Source: UBA6987 sp045617825 (GTDB lineage Bacteria > Bacillota > Clostridia > Lachnospirales > Lachnospiraceae). From it: a stretch of 61,148 nucleotides of DNA. How positions within the stretch are numbered: the first letter of the stretch is position 1; each line of letters begins with the position of its first letter. The position numbers were made by a program, and so were the translations under genes. Positions 51,489 through 60,762 of the stretch are shown in pieces. The stretch lies in assembly GCA_045617825.1 (NCBI GenBank), contig JAZLJI010000111.1, positions 1 to 61,148 of the forward strand, read 5' to 3'. Below the pieces are notes generated by a model, which was given only the letters and a program-made list of their open reading frames with translations, made no database searches and was not told the origin of the DNA.

Positions 51489-53303
51489 TTACCGGTCCTC
51501 GTCCAGCTTCAGCACGCTCATGAAGGCCTGCTGCGGGATCTCCACGCTGCCGATCTGACGCATCCGCTTCTTGCCTTCCTTCTGCTTCTCCAGCAGCTTC
51601 CGCTTCCGGCTGATATCGCCGCCGTAGCATTTGGCCAGAACGTCCTTCCGCACGGCCTTGACGGTCTCGCGGGCAATGATCTTGCTGCCGATGGCCGCCT
51701 GGATCGGGATCTCGAACAGGTGTCTCGGAATCTCATCCTTCAGCCGCTCGCACATCCGGCGGCCCCGGTCGTAGGCGGTGGATTCGTGCACGATGAAGGA
51801 CAGAGCGTCCACCTCCTCGTGATTGATGAGGATATCCAGCCGCACCAGCTTGGACTGCACGAAGCCCTTCAGCTGATAGTCCAGGGAGGCATAGCCCCGG
51901 GACCGGCTCTTCAGGGCGTCGAAGAAGTCGTAAATGATCTCATTAAGGGGCAGCTCGTATTTCAGCACCGCCCGGTTCGCTTCGATATAGTCCGTGCTCA
52001 GGTACACGCCCCGGCGCTCCTGACAGAGGGTCATGATGGGCCCGATAAATTCCGAGGTCACCATGATCTCCGCGGAGACGATGGGCTCCTCCATGTAATC
52101 GATTTCCGCCGGATCCGGCATATTCGTCGGGTTGGAGAGCAGCAGCTCCTCTCCGTTCAGCTTATGGACCTTGTAGACCACGCTGGGCGCGGTGGTCACC
52201 AGATCCAGATTGTATTCCCGCTCCAGCCGTTCCTCGATGATCTCCAGATGCAGCAGGCCCAGGAAGCCGCAGCGGAAGCCGAAGCCCAGCGCCACGGAGG
52301 TCTCCGGCTCATAGGTCAGCGACGCGTCGTTCAGCTGCAGCCGCTCCAGCGCGTCCCGCAGATCCGGGTATTTGGCGCCGTCCGCCGGGTACATCCCGCA
52401 GAATACCATGGACTGGACCTTCTTGTAGCCGGGCAGGGCCTGGTCGCAGGGATTTTCCGCCAGGGTGATGGTATCGCCCACCCGGGTATCCTTCACGTTC
52501 TTGATGCTGGCGGTAAGGTACCCCACCATGCCGCACTCCAGCGTCTCGCAGGGGATCAGCTGACCGGCGCCGAAGTAGCCCACCTCCACCACGTCGCAGA
52601 CGGCGCCGGTGGCCATCATCTTCACCTTGTCGCCCTTCTTCACGGAACCGTCCATGACCCGGAAGAACACCACCACGCCCCGGTAGCTGTCGTAGAAGGA
52701 GTCGAAGATCAGGGCCTTCAGCGGCTTGTCGGGATCTCCGGAGGGCGCCGGGAGCCGGTTCACCACCGCCTCCAGCACCTCCTCGATGCCGATGCCGTTC
52801 TTGGCGGAGATGAGCGGCGCGTCCTGGGCCTCCAGCCCGATCACGTCCTCGATCTCGTCGATGACCCGCTGGGGCTCCGCGCTGGGCAGATCGATCTTGT
52901 TGATCACCGGGATCACCTCCAGATCGTTGTCCAGCGCCAGATAGACGTTCGCCAGCGTCTGGGCCTCGATGCCCTGGGCCGCGTCCACCACCAGCAGCGC
53001 GCCGTCGCAGGCCGCCAGGGACCGGCTCACCTCATAGTTGAAGTCCACGTGGCCGGGCGTGTCGATCAGGTTCAGGATATACTCCTCCCCGTTCCTTGCC
53101 CGGTAAACGGTCCGCACGCTCTGGGCCTTGATGGTGATGCCCCGCTCCCGTTCCAGATCCATGTTGTCGAGGACCTGGTCCTGCATTTCCCGGGCGGTCA
53201 GCAGGCCGGTCTTTTCGATGATCCGGTCCGCCAGGGTGGATTTGCCGTGATCGATGTGGGCTATGATACTGAAGTTGCGGATATGATCCTGAGGAATCGC
53301 CAT
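51489..53303 (-). CDS. lepA: Elongation factor 4 (back-translocase LepA)
   Basis: 604 residues, full length. Translational GTPase motifs are AHIDHGKSTL (G1), DTPGHVDFNYE (G3) and NKIDLP (G4). The EF4-specific C-terminal domain ends with GDISRKRKLLEKQKEGKKRM. It acts on stalled or mistranslocated ribosomes. The promoter lies in the terminator of the upstream ABC operon. Confidence 0.98.
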   Translation of the reverse strand: MAIPQDHIRNFSIIAHIDHGKSTLADRIIEKTGLLTAREMQDQVLDNMDLERERGITIKAQSVRTVYRARNGEEYILNLIDTPGHVDFNYEVSRSLAACDGALLVVDAAQGIEAQTLANVYLALDNDLEVIPVINKIDLPSAEPQRVIDEIEDVIGLEAQDAPLISAKNGIGIEEVLEAVVNRLPAPSGDPDKPLKALIFDSFYDSYRGVVVFFRVMDGSVKKGDKVKMMATGAVCDVVEVGYFGAGQLIPCETLECGMVGYLTASIKNVKDTRVGDTITLAENPCDQALPGYKKVQSMVFCGMYPADGAKYPDLRDALERLQLNDASLTYEPETSVALGFGFRCGFLGLLHLEIIEERLEREYNLDLVTTAPSVVYKVHKLNGEELLLSNPTNMPDPAEIDYMEEPIVSAEIMVTSEFIGPIMTLCQERRGVYLSTDYIEANRAVLKYELPLNEIIYDFFDALKSRSRGYASLDYQLKGFVQSKLVRLDILINHEEVDALSFIVHESTAYDRGRRMCERLKDEIPRHLFEIPIQAAIGSKIIARETVKAVRKDVLAKCYGGDISRKRKLLEKQKEGKKRMRQIGSVEIPQQAFMSVLKLDEDR

Positions 53304-53368
53304 GATGTCACCCTCTTACGTAGTCTGTGGAAAGCCGCGTGCCCCGGAAGGCACTTTTTCACGCCGTT

Positions 53369-53397
53369 ATCATAGCAAAAAATGCCCCCCTGTACAA
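53369..53397 (-). promoter_or_regulatory. lepA promoter
   Basis: Minus-strand TTGTAC (53392-53397), 17-bp spacer, TATGAT (53369-53374). The -35 hexamer lies in the loop of the terminator at 53380-53407. Confidence 0.6.
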
Positions 53398-53407
53398 GGG
53401 GGCATTT
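53380..53407 (-). terminator. Terminator of the sugar ABC operon
   Basis: A 10-bp stem AAATGCCCCC/GGGGGCATTT followed on the minus strand by six T. Confidence 0.85.
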
Positions 53408-53433
53408 CCGCTTTCCGCCGTTCTTCCGGCAAA

Positions 53434-55164
53434 TCAGTTCTTTTTCTTTTTCTCCGCCAGGAAGCGCCACAGCAGGACCAGCAGAATGAGGCCCCAGGCA
53501 CCGGCCAGGCAGTACAGCAGGGCTCTGGCGGTCCCGGGCAGCGGTCCCAGATCCTTTACCGGTCCCCGGTCGCTATCCCGGGTCTCCTCCTGCACAGGCT
53601 CCGTCTCGGTCCCGGCCCGGGTCTCTTCCGTCCCGGGTTCGGTCTCCTGCCCGGTCTCACCGCTCTCCGGCTCCGTGCTCCGGGTGGGGGTAATGACGTC
53701 CTCCTTGTCCCGGGGATCCCAGTCCAGGTGGTAGGCATTTGCCGTATCGGCAAAGAGCTTCTCCATATAGGCCTCGTCCACGGTCTGCTTGCGCCGTCTG
53801 GACTTCACCACGCTTTCGATCAGGCTCCCGGCGGCCTCTCGCAGGGAAGCGGAGCCGTTGAAGACCGGGGTGATGAAGGTGTCCTCGGTATGCGCAAGCA
53901 GCAGCTTCGTGGCGTCGATCTTCACGGAATAATGGAGGCCGTTGTCCGTGCCGCCCAGGGACAGATACTGCTGATACTCTACGCTGTTCTGGGCCTTCAG
54001 CGTCACCGGCACGTAGCCCTCGGTCTGCGCGTAGGCGATCTGCACGCCGTTGGTCAGCAGGAACTGGGCGAAGATCCAGGAGGCCATCACCTCCTGCGGG
54101 TCCTCCTTGTTGAAAATGCACACCGAGGGGCCCTGGGAGATCATCTGCAGCTGCTCCGGATCCTCCTGCGGTACCGGCAGCACCGCGGTGGTGAAGCGCA
54201 CCACGCTCTTCTCCGGGATATCCATCAGCGGCGCGTCCGTTCCCATCCAGGTGGCGCCGGCGGTGGAGTCGATGGCGAAGATGCACTGCCCCGCGTTCAG
54301 GAAGTTGCCGGGGTAGCTGTCGATCTTGAAGGTGGAAAATGCCTTGCTGGCCCCGTGCTCGCCGATCTCGTACAGCAGCTCCCTGGTGGTGTCGTTGAAC
54401 ATCAGGATACTGCCCTGGTCGTCGGAGTAGCCGGCACCCTTCTGCTTCAGCATGGTGATCATCATATTGTCCGTGGACTTATAGATGAAGGGGATCATCA
54501 CCTTCTGACCGTTGATCTTATAGGTCCCGTCCTCGTTCTGGGCCAGGGCCTCCTCGGAGACCTTGAAGATGAAGTCCCAGGTCAGGACCTCCGGCAGCTC
54601 GTAGCCCAGCTTCTCCACCAGGTTCTTGTTGACGTAGCAGGCCTCGGTGGAGCGCATGAAGGGCAGCGCGTAGGTGCCGCCGCCGATCCGGCCCTCCTGC
54701 AGGAATTTGTCCACCATCTCCTCCCGGGCGGGGCCTTCGTATTTCAGGGCGCTGCCGCCCAGGCCGTATTTACCGTCCGCCATCAGGCCGTCTAACGGCA
54801 CCATGATGTTCCTGCCGGTCAAGTAGGTGGCGATATGGTCCGGATAGCTGATGCACACATTGGGCGTGGTGCCGGTGGAAATATTGGTGATGACGTCGTT
54901 ATAGATCACCGCGTAGTCCGTATACAGCTTCAGATTGACCTTGATGTTCGGGTAAAGGGCCTCGAAATCCGCGATGGCCTTCTTGTAGATATCCACCTGG
55001 GTCTTATTGGTATCGTTCTTGGCCCAGAAGCTGATCGTATACTGCCGGCTCTCGTCAAAGGTATCCGGCTTGACAAAGGCCTTCAGGTCCGTGCCGCCGT
55101 GAAAGCCGGTGAGCAGCGTCGCGCACATGAGCAGCGCCAGCAGCGCCGCGAGCTTTCTTTTCAT
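53434..55164 (-). CDS. Sugar-binding protein with C-terminal membrane anchor
   Basis: 576 residues from the ATG at 55164, which overlaps the permease stop (ATGA). A signal-like N-terminal segment (KLAALLALLMCATLL) is not a good lipobox, because Met precedes the Cys. The middle part is an extracellular solute-binding protein of the CUT1 cluster (SFWAKNDTNKTQVDIYKKAI onward). A Thr/Glu-rich linker from about residue 505 leads to a C-terminal membrane helix (about 545-568) and a KKKKN tail. It should feed sugar to the permeases encoded by the same operon. Confidence 0.9.
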   Translation of the reverse strand: MKRKLAALLALLMCATLLTGFHGGTDLKAFVKPDTFDESRQYTISFWAKNDTNKTQVDIYKKAIADFEALYPNIKVNLKLYTDYAVIYNDVITNISTGTTPNVCISYPDHIATYLTGRNIMVPLDGLMADGKYGLGGSALKYEGPAREEMVDKFLQEGRIGGGTYALPFMRSTEACYVNKNLVEKLGYELPEVLTWDFIFKVSEEALAQNEDGTYKINGQKVMIPFIYKSTDNMMITMLKQKGAGYSDDQGSILMFNDTTRELLYEIGEHGASKAFSTFKIDSYPGNFLNAGQCIFAIDSTAGATWMGTDAPLMDIPEKSVVRFTTAVLPVPQEDPEQLQMISQGPSVCIFNKEDPQEVMASWIFAQFLLTNGVQIAYAQTEGYVPVTLKAQNSVEYQQYLSLGGTDNGLHYSVKIDATKLLLAHTEDTFITPVFNGSASLREAAGSLIESVVKSRRRKQTVDEAYMEKLFADTANAYHLDWDPRDKEDVITPTRSTEPESGETGQETEPGTEETRAGTETEPVQEETRDSDRGPVKDLGPLPGTARALLYCLAGAWGLILLVLLWRFLAEKKKKN

Positions 55165-56039
55165 CCCTTGGTACCTCCCCGGGACACGCCCGCCATGATC
55201 TTTTTGTGGAAGATCAGGAAAAGAATGATCAGCGGCACGGAGATCACCACCACCGCCGCCATCATGGCGGGGATGTTCTGGCGGCCCAGTCCGCTTTCCC
55301 GGATCTCCTGGATGCCGTTGGACACCAGGAAATAGTTTCTGTCGTCGGTGATCAGCCGCGGCCACACGTAGGAATTCCAGCACTCGATGACCTTCAGGAT
55401 GGTCACGGTCACGATGGTGGGCTGGCTGATGGGGATCATCACGTGGGTCAGGTATTTGAGATCCGAGGTCCCGTCCACCTTGGCGGCCTTGTACAGCTCC
55501 TCGGGGATCTGCTCGAAGTTTTCCTTCAGCAAATAGATATAGAACACGGAGGTCACCGAGGGCAGGATCAGACCGGTGAAGGTATTTCTCAGGCCCCAGT
55601 CGGTGATGGTGACGAAATTGGTGATGACCACCAGCTCACTGGGGATCATCATCAGGGACAGGAACAGGGTGAAGGTCAGCTTCTTTCCCGGAAAATCCAG
55701 TCTGGCGAAGGCAAAGGCCGCCAGCACCACCACGACCAGCATCACCGCCGTGGTCACCAGAGTGAAGATCAGCGTATTCGCGAAATACTTCGCCAGCGGC
55801 ACCGCGGTGAAGGCGGAAAGGTAGTTTTTGAGCGTCGGCGCCAGGGTGAAGAACTTGGGCACGAACTCCGCGTTGTATTCGCCGTAATCCTTCACGGAGG
55901 TCAGCAGCATCCAGTAAAAGGGGAACAGCACGACGAGCCCCCACAGCCCCAACAGGGCGTAGGTGACGGATCTGCGGACCGCGGTCCTCACGCGGGCCTT
56001 TTTCTCCGCCGCTTCGATGTCTTTCTGCAATTCGGACAT
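55161..56039 (-). CDS. Carbohydrate ABC transporter permease, MalG type
   Basis: 292 residues with six membrane segments. The EAA loop reads EELYKAAKVDGTSDLKYLTHVMIPISQPT, the docking site for the ATPase. Pairs with the MalF-type gene upstream and the binding protein downstream. Substrate not determinable; a glycoside hydrolase gene is divergent from the operon. Confidence 0.94.
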   Translation of the reverse strand: MSELQKDIEAAEKKARVRTAVRRSVTYALLGLWGLVVLFPFYWMLLTSVKDYGEYNAEFVPKFFTLAPTLKNYLSAFTAVPLAKYFANTLIFTLVTTAVMLVVVVLAAFAFARLDFPGKKLTFTLFLSLMMIPSELVVITNFVTITDWGLRNTFTGLILPSVTSVFYIYLLKENFEQIPEELYKAAKVDGTSDLKYLTHVMIPISQPTIVTVTILKVIECWNSYVWPRLITDDRNYFLVSNGIQEIRESGLGRQNIPAMMAAVVVISVPLIILFLIFHKKIMAGVSRGGTKG

Positions 56040-56054
56040 ATCAGGCCTCCTTCC

Positions 56055-56942
56055 TTAATAGTGGACGTTTTTCTTACTGATCATCAGGTTGATCACGGTG
56101 ATGGTCAGCACGATGCCGAAGAGGATGAGCGCCGCCGCGGAGGCGTAGGAGGGGTATCCGCCGGCGTTGCCGTACAGCATGTCGTAAACGTAGCCCACGA
56201 TGGTATTCATCCCGGCCTCATTCAGATTGGTGCCGAAGATGGCCACCTCATCGGAATAGGCCTTGAAGGCGCCGATAAAGCCGGTGATCACCAGGTAAAA
56301 GATCATCGGGGAGATCATGGGCAGGGTGATCCGGGTGAAGATCCTGAAGCGGGAGGTGCCGTCGATCTTGGCGGCGTTGTAATAATCCTCCTTCACCGAG
56401 GCCAGCGCGCTGGTCAGGATCAGGATCTTGAAGGGCATGACCACCCAGATGGTGTAGAAGCACATGACGAACATCTTCGCCCAGTAGGGGCCGTCGATGA
56501 AGTCCACCGCGTTCCCGCCGAACCATTTGATGATCAGATTCACAAGGCCCTCGCTGTAAGCCGTGGTCTTGAAGAGCACCATGAACACCAGGCCGACCGC
56601 CAGGGTATTGGTCACGTAGGGCAGGAAGAAGACGGTCTGGAACAGCTCCTTCAGCCTGGTGATGGAATTGAGGCCCAGGGAGATCAGCAGGGCGATCCCC
56701 GTGGACAGCGGCACCGTGATGATGACCAGGATGAAGGTGTTCTTCACGGCCTGCAGGAAATACGCGTCGTGCAGGACGTAGGAGAAGTTGAACCAGCCGG
56801 TACCGTAATAGCTCTGTGAAGCGAAATTGAAGCCCTGCTGGAAGGCATAGACCACCACGTCGATCAGCGGGTAGACCATGAACAGGCCCAGGAACAGCAG
56901 CGCCGGCAGCAAATACAGCCAGCCCTTGAACTTTTTCTTCAT
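56055..56942 (-). CDS. Carbohydrate ABC transporter permease, MalF type
   Basis: 295 residues with six membrane segments and the EAA motif YNAAKIDGTSRFRIFTRITL-like loop near residue 195. It forms the heterodimeric channel with the MalG-type protein. Its ATG overlaps the ATPase stop codon (ATGA). Confidence 0.94.
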   Translation of the reverse strand: MKKKFKGWLYLLPALLFLGLFMVYPLIDVVVYAFQQGFNFASQSYYGTGWFNFSYVLHDAYFLQAVKNTFILVIITVPLSTGIALLISLGLNSITRLKELFQTVFFLPYVTNTLAVGLVFMVLFKTTAYSEGLVNLIIKWFGGNAVDFIDGPYWAKMFVMCFYTIWVVMPFKILILTSALASVKEDYYNAAKIDGTSRFRIFTRITLPMISPMIFYLVITGFIGAFKAYSDEVAIFGTNLNEAGMNTIVGYVYDMLYGNAGGYPSYASAAALILFGIVLTITVINLMISKKNVHY

Positions 56943-58051
56943 GCCTCCTCCCTTCCCGCGAAGCGGATCCGCTCGCCCGTATTTTTATCGAACAGCAGCA
57001 CCTTATTGGGCTTCAGGGCGCAGCGCAGCATCGTGTCCTCCTCGGGCAGGACCGCGCCGGAGGGCATCAGGACCCGGATCTCCGCGCCCTGCTCCGCCGC
57101 CGGATGGGGGCCCAGCACCGAGCGGTCTCTGCCCAGCACCTGCAGCCGGTCTGCCTTGATGACGAAGGGACCCTCTTCCTCCGGCAGGAAGCCCTCCGGG
57201 CGGATCCCCACCCAGACGGGGCCCTCGGGCACGCCCGGGACCGGCAGGACCCTTTGGTCCGCCAGGTACAGCTGCCCCTCCTTCACCTCGCCGGCAAAGG
57301 TATTGATGGCCGGGGTGCCCAGGAACTGCGCCACGAAGAGATTGACCGGGTCGTCGTATACGTCCTGGGGTTTTCCGATCTGCTGCACCGTGCCGTCCTT
57401 CATCACCACGATCTGATCGGAGATGGACATGGCCTCCTCCTGATCGTGGGTCACGAAGATCGTCGTGATCCCGGTCTCCCGCTGGATCCGGCGGATCTCC
57501 TCCCTGGTCTCCAGCCTCAGGCGGGCATCCAGATTGGACAGCGGCTCATCCAGCAGCAGGACCTCCGGCAGCTTCACCAGAGCCCGGGCAATGGCTACCC
57601 GCTGCTGCTGTCCGCCGGAAAGCTCCGAGGGCTTTCTGGCCAGCAGCTCCTCGATCTGCACCAGCTGCGCCGCCTTCAGGGACCGGTCCAGCATTTCCTG
57701 CTTGTCCGGCTTGTTCGGTCCCTTGATGTTGGTGAGGGGAAACATGATATTCTTCCGCACCGTCAAATGCGGATAAAGCGCGTAATTTTGGAACACCAGC
57801 CCCACGCCCCGTTTCTCCGGCTCCAGGTCGGTCACGTCCCGGTCGCCGAAATAGATCTTGCCGGAGGTGGGGGCCTCCAGGCCCGAGATCAGGTTCAGGG
57901 TGGTGCTTTTCCCGCAGCCCGAGGGCCCCAGCAGGCCCACCAGCTGCCCGTCCGGGATCTCAAAGCAGAAATCGTTCACGGCGACCACGTCCGCCCCGCC
58001 CTTGGTCCGGTTCGGAAAACGTTTGGTCAGCCCTTCCAAAATGATTTTCAC
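56939..58051 (-). CDS. Sugar ABC transporter ATPase, MsmX/UgpC type
   Basis: 370 residues, the length of CUT1 ATPases with a C-terminal TOBE/MOP domain. Walker A is GPSGCGKSTTL, signature LSGGQQQRVAIARAL, Walker B LLLDEPLSNLD, and the switch His is VTHDQEEAM. Many Firmicutes share one such ATPase among several importers; here it has a dedicated operon. First gene of the operon. Confidence 0.95.
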   Translation of the reverse strand: MKIILEGLTKRFPNRTKGGADVVAVNDFCFEIPDGQLVGLLGPSGCGKSTTLNLISGLEAPTSGKIYFGDRDVTDLEPEKRGVGLVFQNYALYPHLTVRKNIMFPLTNIKGPNKPDKQEMLDRSLKAAQLVQIEELLARKPSELSGGQQQRVAIARALVKLPEVLLLDEPLSNLDARLRLETREEIRRIQRETGITTIFVTHDQEEAMSISDQIVVMKDGTVQQIGKPQDVYDDPVNLFVAQFLGTPAINTFAGEVKEGQLYLADQRVLPVPGVPEGPVWVGIRPEGFLPEEEGPFVIKADRLQVLGRDRSVLGPHPAAEQGAEIRVLMPSGAVLPEEDTMLRCALKPNKVLLFDKNTGERIRFAGREEA

Positions 58052-58083
58052 GTCAGGAGCCTCCTTAGGAAGTTTCTTTATTG

Positions 58084-58112
58084 ATTATACACCCCGCGGC
58101 CCGCCCTGTCTA
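58084..58112 (-). promoter_or_regulatory. Promoter of the sugar ABC operon
   Basis: Minus-strand TAGACA (58107-58112), 17-bp spacer, TATAAT (58084-58089). Confidence 0.7.
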
Positions 58113-58161
58113 CCGCGCTTTTTGACAGAAAGGCAGCGACCCGCCCGCGAGGCCGCGCCTT

Positions 58162-58243
58162 CCCGCCCGCAGCTGCCTTCCGGCGATATGCGGAGGGGCC
58201 GTCGGCAGTACATGAGCCTGGAGCTTCGGGAGCCGGTCAAAAA
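58162..58243 (+). repeat. Repeat B, copy 1
   Basis: 82 bp, identical to 58289-58370 except for one base. Downstream of it the sequence switches to repeat A. Confidence 0.92.
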
Positions 58244-58249
58244 AGATTC

Positions 58250-58289
58250 TTCCCGTTCGGGAAAAATTGAAGTCGCTCAAAGCCGCAAC
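58250..58289 (+). repeat. Structured repeat A, partial copy 4
   Basis: H1 TTCCCG/CGGGAA, a TTGAAG linker, and H2 GTCGC/GCAAC with one mismatch; H3 is absent. It fills the space between B1 and B2. Confidence 0.6.
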
Positions 58290-58395
58290 CCGCCCGCAGA
58301 TGCCTTCCGGCGATATGCGGAGGGGCCGTCGGCAGTACATGAGCCTGGAGCTTCGGGAGCCGGTCAAAAACGACGGCATCGGGAAGTCGTTTTTG
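58289..58395 (+). repeat. Repeat B, copy 2, with terminator-like hairpin
   Basis: The 82-bp repeat ends in CAAAAACGAC, which pairs with GTCGTTTTTG at 58386-58395 around an 11-nt loop. The inverted copy at 42.7 kb has the same hairpin with one compensatory pair change. Confidence 0.88.
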
Positions 58396-58448
58396 CTGCG
58401 CCCTGAGCGGGAATGCATCAGGCATTACCGCGAATGGCGCAGGTACCG

Positions 58449-58503
58449 GCGGGAGAAGCGCGCAGGCTCATTCCGTACTGCCCGGCCCCGGAGCCTTAAT
58501 CGC
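58449..58503 (+). repeat. Repeat C, copy 3
   Basis: Matches the reverse complement of the 42.5-42.7 kb pair in GCGGGAGAAGCGCGCAGG and the following CCGTAC-GCCCGG part. Confidence 0.7.
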
Positions 58504-58509
58504 CGGACA

Positions 58510-58596
58510 GGCACTGCGGGCGGGGCGGCGAGCGGCACGGCGGGCGGCACTGCGGGCGGGGCGGTGAGCGGCACGGCGGGCAGTGCGGCGGGCGGG
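58510..58596. repeat. GC-rich 36-bp tandem repeat
   Basis: Two near-identical 36-bp units starting at 58510 and 58546, one base apart in sequence, and a partial third unit. Confidence 0.85.
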
Positions 58597-58643
58597 AACG
58601 TGCAGCCGGCGGCGGTAAAATCTCGATACCGTGCGCATAATCG

Positions 58644-58671
58644 TTGCATTTTCCCCGGGAAATGCTATACT
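58644..58671 (+). promoter_or_regulatory. Promoter of the glycoside hydrolase gene
   Basis: TTGCAT (58644-58649), 16-bp spacer, TATACT (58666-58671) with an upstream TG-like dinucleotide. Confidence 0.65.
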
Positions 58672-58703
58672 GTATCTGGAGTATACTCTTTAGGAGGTTT
58701 ACC

Positions 58704-60725
58704 ATGTCCCGTTATATTCCTCAGCCGGCGTATCCCGATGCCATGCCGGTAGATATTTCTTTCGTATTTGAATCTGAAAAGCCCGCCGGCCGTCACGGCT
58801 TCATCAAGGTCTGCGGAGACGATCTTCGTTTTGAGGACGGCACCCTGGCCCGTTTCTGGGGCGTTAATTTCAACGGCGGTGCCTGCTTCCCGGAGCATGA
58901 CTATTCGCCGAAGGTGGCCCGCCGCCTGGCACAGGCCGGCTGCAACATCGTCCGCTTCCATCAGATGGACGCGGAATTCGACACCCCCAATATCTACGGC
59001 TACACCAAGGGCAAGCGCGTTTCCACCACCCGCGAGCTGGATCCCCGCTCCCTGGACGCGCTGGACTACCTGATCTTCTGCCTGAAGCAGGAAGGCATCT
59101 ACGTCTATTTCGATATGTCCACCTACCGGCACTACAAGGCCGGCGACGGTGTCCCGCAGACGGAATTCCTCTTCGATAACGGCCGTCCCTGGGCCAACGT
59201 CAGCCCCGAGCTCATCGCCCTGCAGAAGGAATTTGCCGCGCAGATCTGGAATCACGTCAACCCCTACACCGGTCTGGCCTACAAGGACGACCCCGTCTTT
59301 GTTCTGACCGAGCTGCTGAACGAGAACGATATCTTCACCAACCCGAACGCCAAGAAGCGCAGCTATCAGCCCGCCACCTATTATGAGAACCAGTTCCGCG
59401 GCTTCTTTAAGGAATGGCTGGAAAAGGAGGGCAAGGAGGCGGATTGGGAGAACATCGACCTGTTCGCGGCCGATCCCACGCTGATCGAATTCAAGCTCTA
59501 CATGACCGAAAAATACTATCTGGATATGCAGCAGTATTTCCGGGAGCTGGGCGTGAAGATCCCCATCACCGGCACCAACTGGTATCACACCGGTGCCTGT
59601 GCCAAGGCCAACGCGCAGCTGGACTTCACCGACAACCACCACTACTTCTACGACTGGCAGTGGGGCAACACCGAGCGGGTGTGCCAGAACCGCGCCATCA
59701 CCTCCGTCCCCGCCGCCATTTCCCGGCTGGGCTGCATGAAGGTGGCCGGCAAGCCCATGTTCATCTCCGAATGGGATATGCCCTGGCCCAACTCCTACCG
59801 GGCTGAGGGCTCTCTGTACTACGCCGCGGTAGGCGCCCTGCAGGGCTGGAGCGGCTTTGCCATCCACACCTATGCCTACGGCACCCGTCTGGACAAGATG
59901 GAGATCCTGGGCAAGGAGCAGTCCTCTCCCGTGGGCGGCATCCCTTACCGTGAGGGCATCTTCTCCGTCTGGAACGATCCCGCCAAATTCGGCCTCTTCT
60001 ACCACGCCGCGCTGATCACCCGCAGACAGGACGTTCAGCCCACCGACGAGAAGGTCGCCGTGCTGAATACCGATATGGCCAAGAGCCCCTCCGCCGCCTT
60101 CGACGGCCTGCTGGAGCAGAAAACGGCCTCCTGCATTTTTGAGGATAAGCTGCCCGAGGGCTATCAGGAGCTGGTCCGGATCGAGGACAAGTATCCGGTG
60201 ACCTCTCCCGTCATCTGCTCCGCCAACGGCCAGCTGCGCCGGGATCTGAAGGCCCGGATCGGCTATATCGATACCGACCGCACTCAGGTCGTCTACGGCT
60301 TCCTGGCCGCCGGCGGTGCCAAGGCCTCGACCAATAAGGTGGACACCCTGGCACTCAGCCTGAAGGACGTGGAGATCACGGCCAGCACCGATTTCGGTGT
60401 GATCGCCCTCTCCTCCCTGACGGACGCCCCCATCCGGAAGTCCGACAACATCCTCATCTCCGCCATCGGCAGAGCCCGCAACACCGGCGCTCAGTTCGAC
60501 GGCGAGAAGATGATCGACCGGGGCCAGCCCCCCATCCTTGCCGAGGTCATTGAAGCCGACGTCCGCATCCACACCGAATGCGGCGAGAAGCTGAAGGTCT
60601 GGGGCGTCAACGCCGAGGGCTTCTATGCCGGCAAGCTGCCCACCACCTACGAAAACGGTGTGCTGTCCTTCCACATCGGTGACGCGGAAAATCCTGCCTG
60701 CTACTACCTCGTGGTAGCCGACTGA
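58704..60725 (+). CDS. Clan GH-A-like glycoside hydrolase
   Basis: 673 residues from the ATG at 58704, after TAGGAGGTT. No signal peptide, so it should act in the cytoplasm. A TIM-barrel domain begins near residue 30 with FWGVNFNGGACF. The proposed acid/base is Glu207 in LLNENDI (Asn-Glu pair), and the proposed nucleophile is Glu356 in FISEWDMPW, as in GH5-like enzymes. A beta-rich C-terminal domain follows from about residue 440. The exact family and substrate are not clear. The divergent sugar importer suggests it cleaves imported oligosaccharides. Confidence 0.85.
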   Translation: MSRYIPQPAYPDAMPVDISFVFESEKPAGRHGFIKVCGDDLRFEDGTLARFWGVNFNGGACFPEHDYSPKVARRLAQAGCNIVRFHQMDAEFDTPNIYGYTKGKRVSTTRELDPRSLDALDYLIFCLKQEGIYVYFDMSTYRHYKAGDGVPQTEFLFDNGRPWANVSPELIALQKEFAAQIWNHVNPYTGLAYKDDPVFVLTELLNENDIFTNPNAKKRSYQPATYYENQFRGFFKEWLEKEGKEADWENIDLFAADPTLIEFKLYMTEKYYLDMQQYFRELGVKIPITGTNWYHTGACAKANAQLDFTDNHHYFYDWQWGNTERVCQNRAITSVPAAISRLGCMKVAGKPMFISEWDMPWPNSYRAEGSLYYAAVGALQGWSGFAIHTYAYGTRLDKMEILGKEQSSPVGGIPYREGIFSVWNDPAKFGLFYHAALITRRQDVQPTDEKVAVLNTDMAKSPSAAFDGLLEQKTASCIFEDKLPEGYQELVRIEDKYPVTSPVICSANGQLRRDLKARIGYIDTDRTQVVYGFLAAGGAKASTNKVDTLALSLKDVEITASTDFGVIALSSLTDAPIRKSDNILISAIGRARNTGAQFDGEKMIDRGQPPILAEVIEADVRIHTECGEKLKVWGVNAEGFYAGKLPTTYENGVLSFHIGDAENPACYYLVVAD

Positions 60726-60762
60726 GGCCGATCCGTCCAACACATACTATAGGAGATTATTT

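Larger units (their letters stand above)
58113..58643. other. Intergenic repeat cluster, no convincing gene
   Basis: This half-kilobase between divergent transcripts holds repeat B copies 1 and 2, a partial repeat A, a repeat C copy and a GC-rich 36-bp tandem repeat. An open frame crosses it on the plus strand but consists of the repeats themselves. Confidence 0.7.

Noticed and set aside
58267..58752. Plus-strand open frame running through repeats B and C
   Set aside because: The inverted copy at 42.7 kb has a frame-breaking indel, the tail is a GC-rich tandem repeat, and a promoter for the next gene lies inside it.
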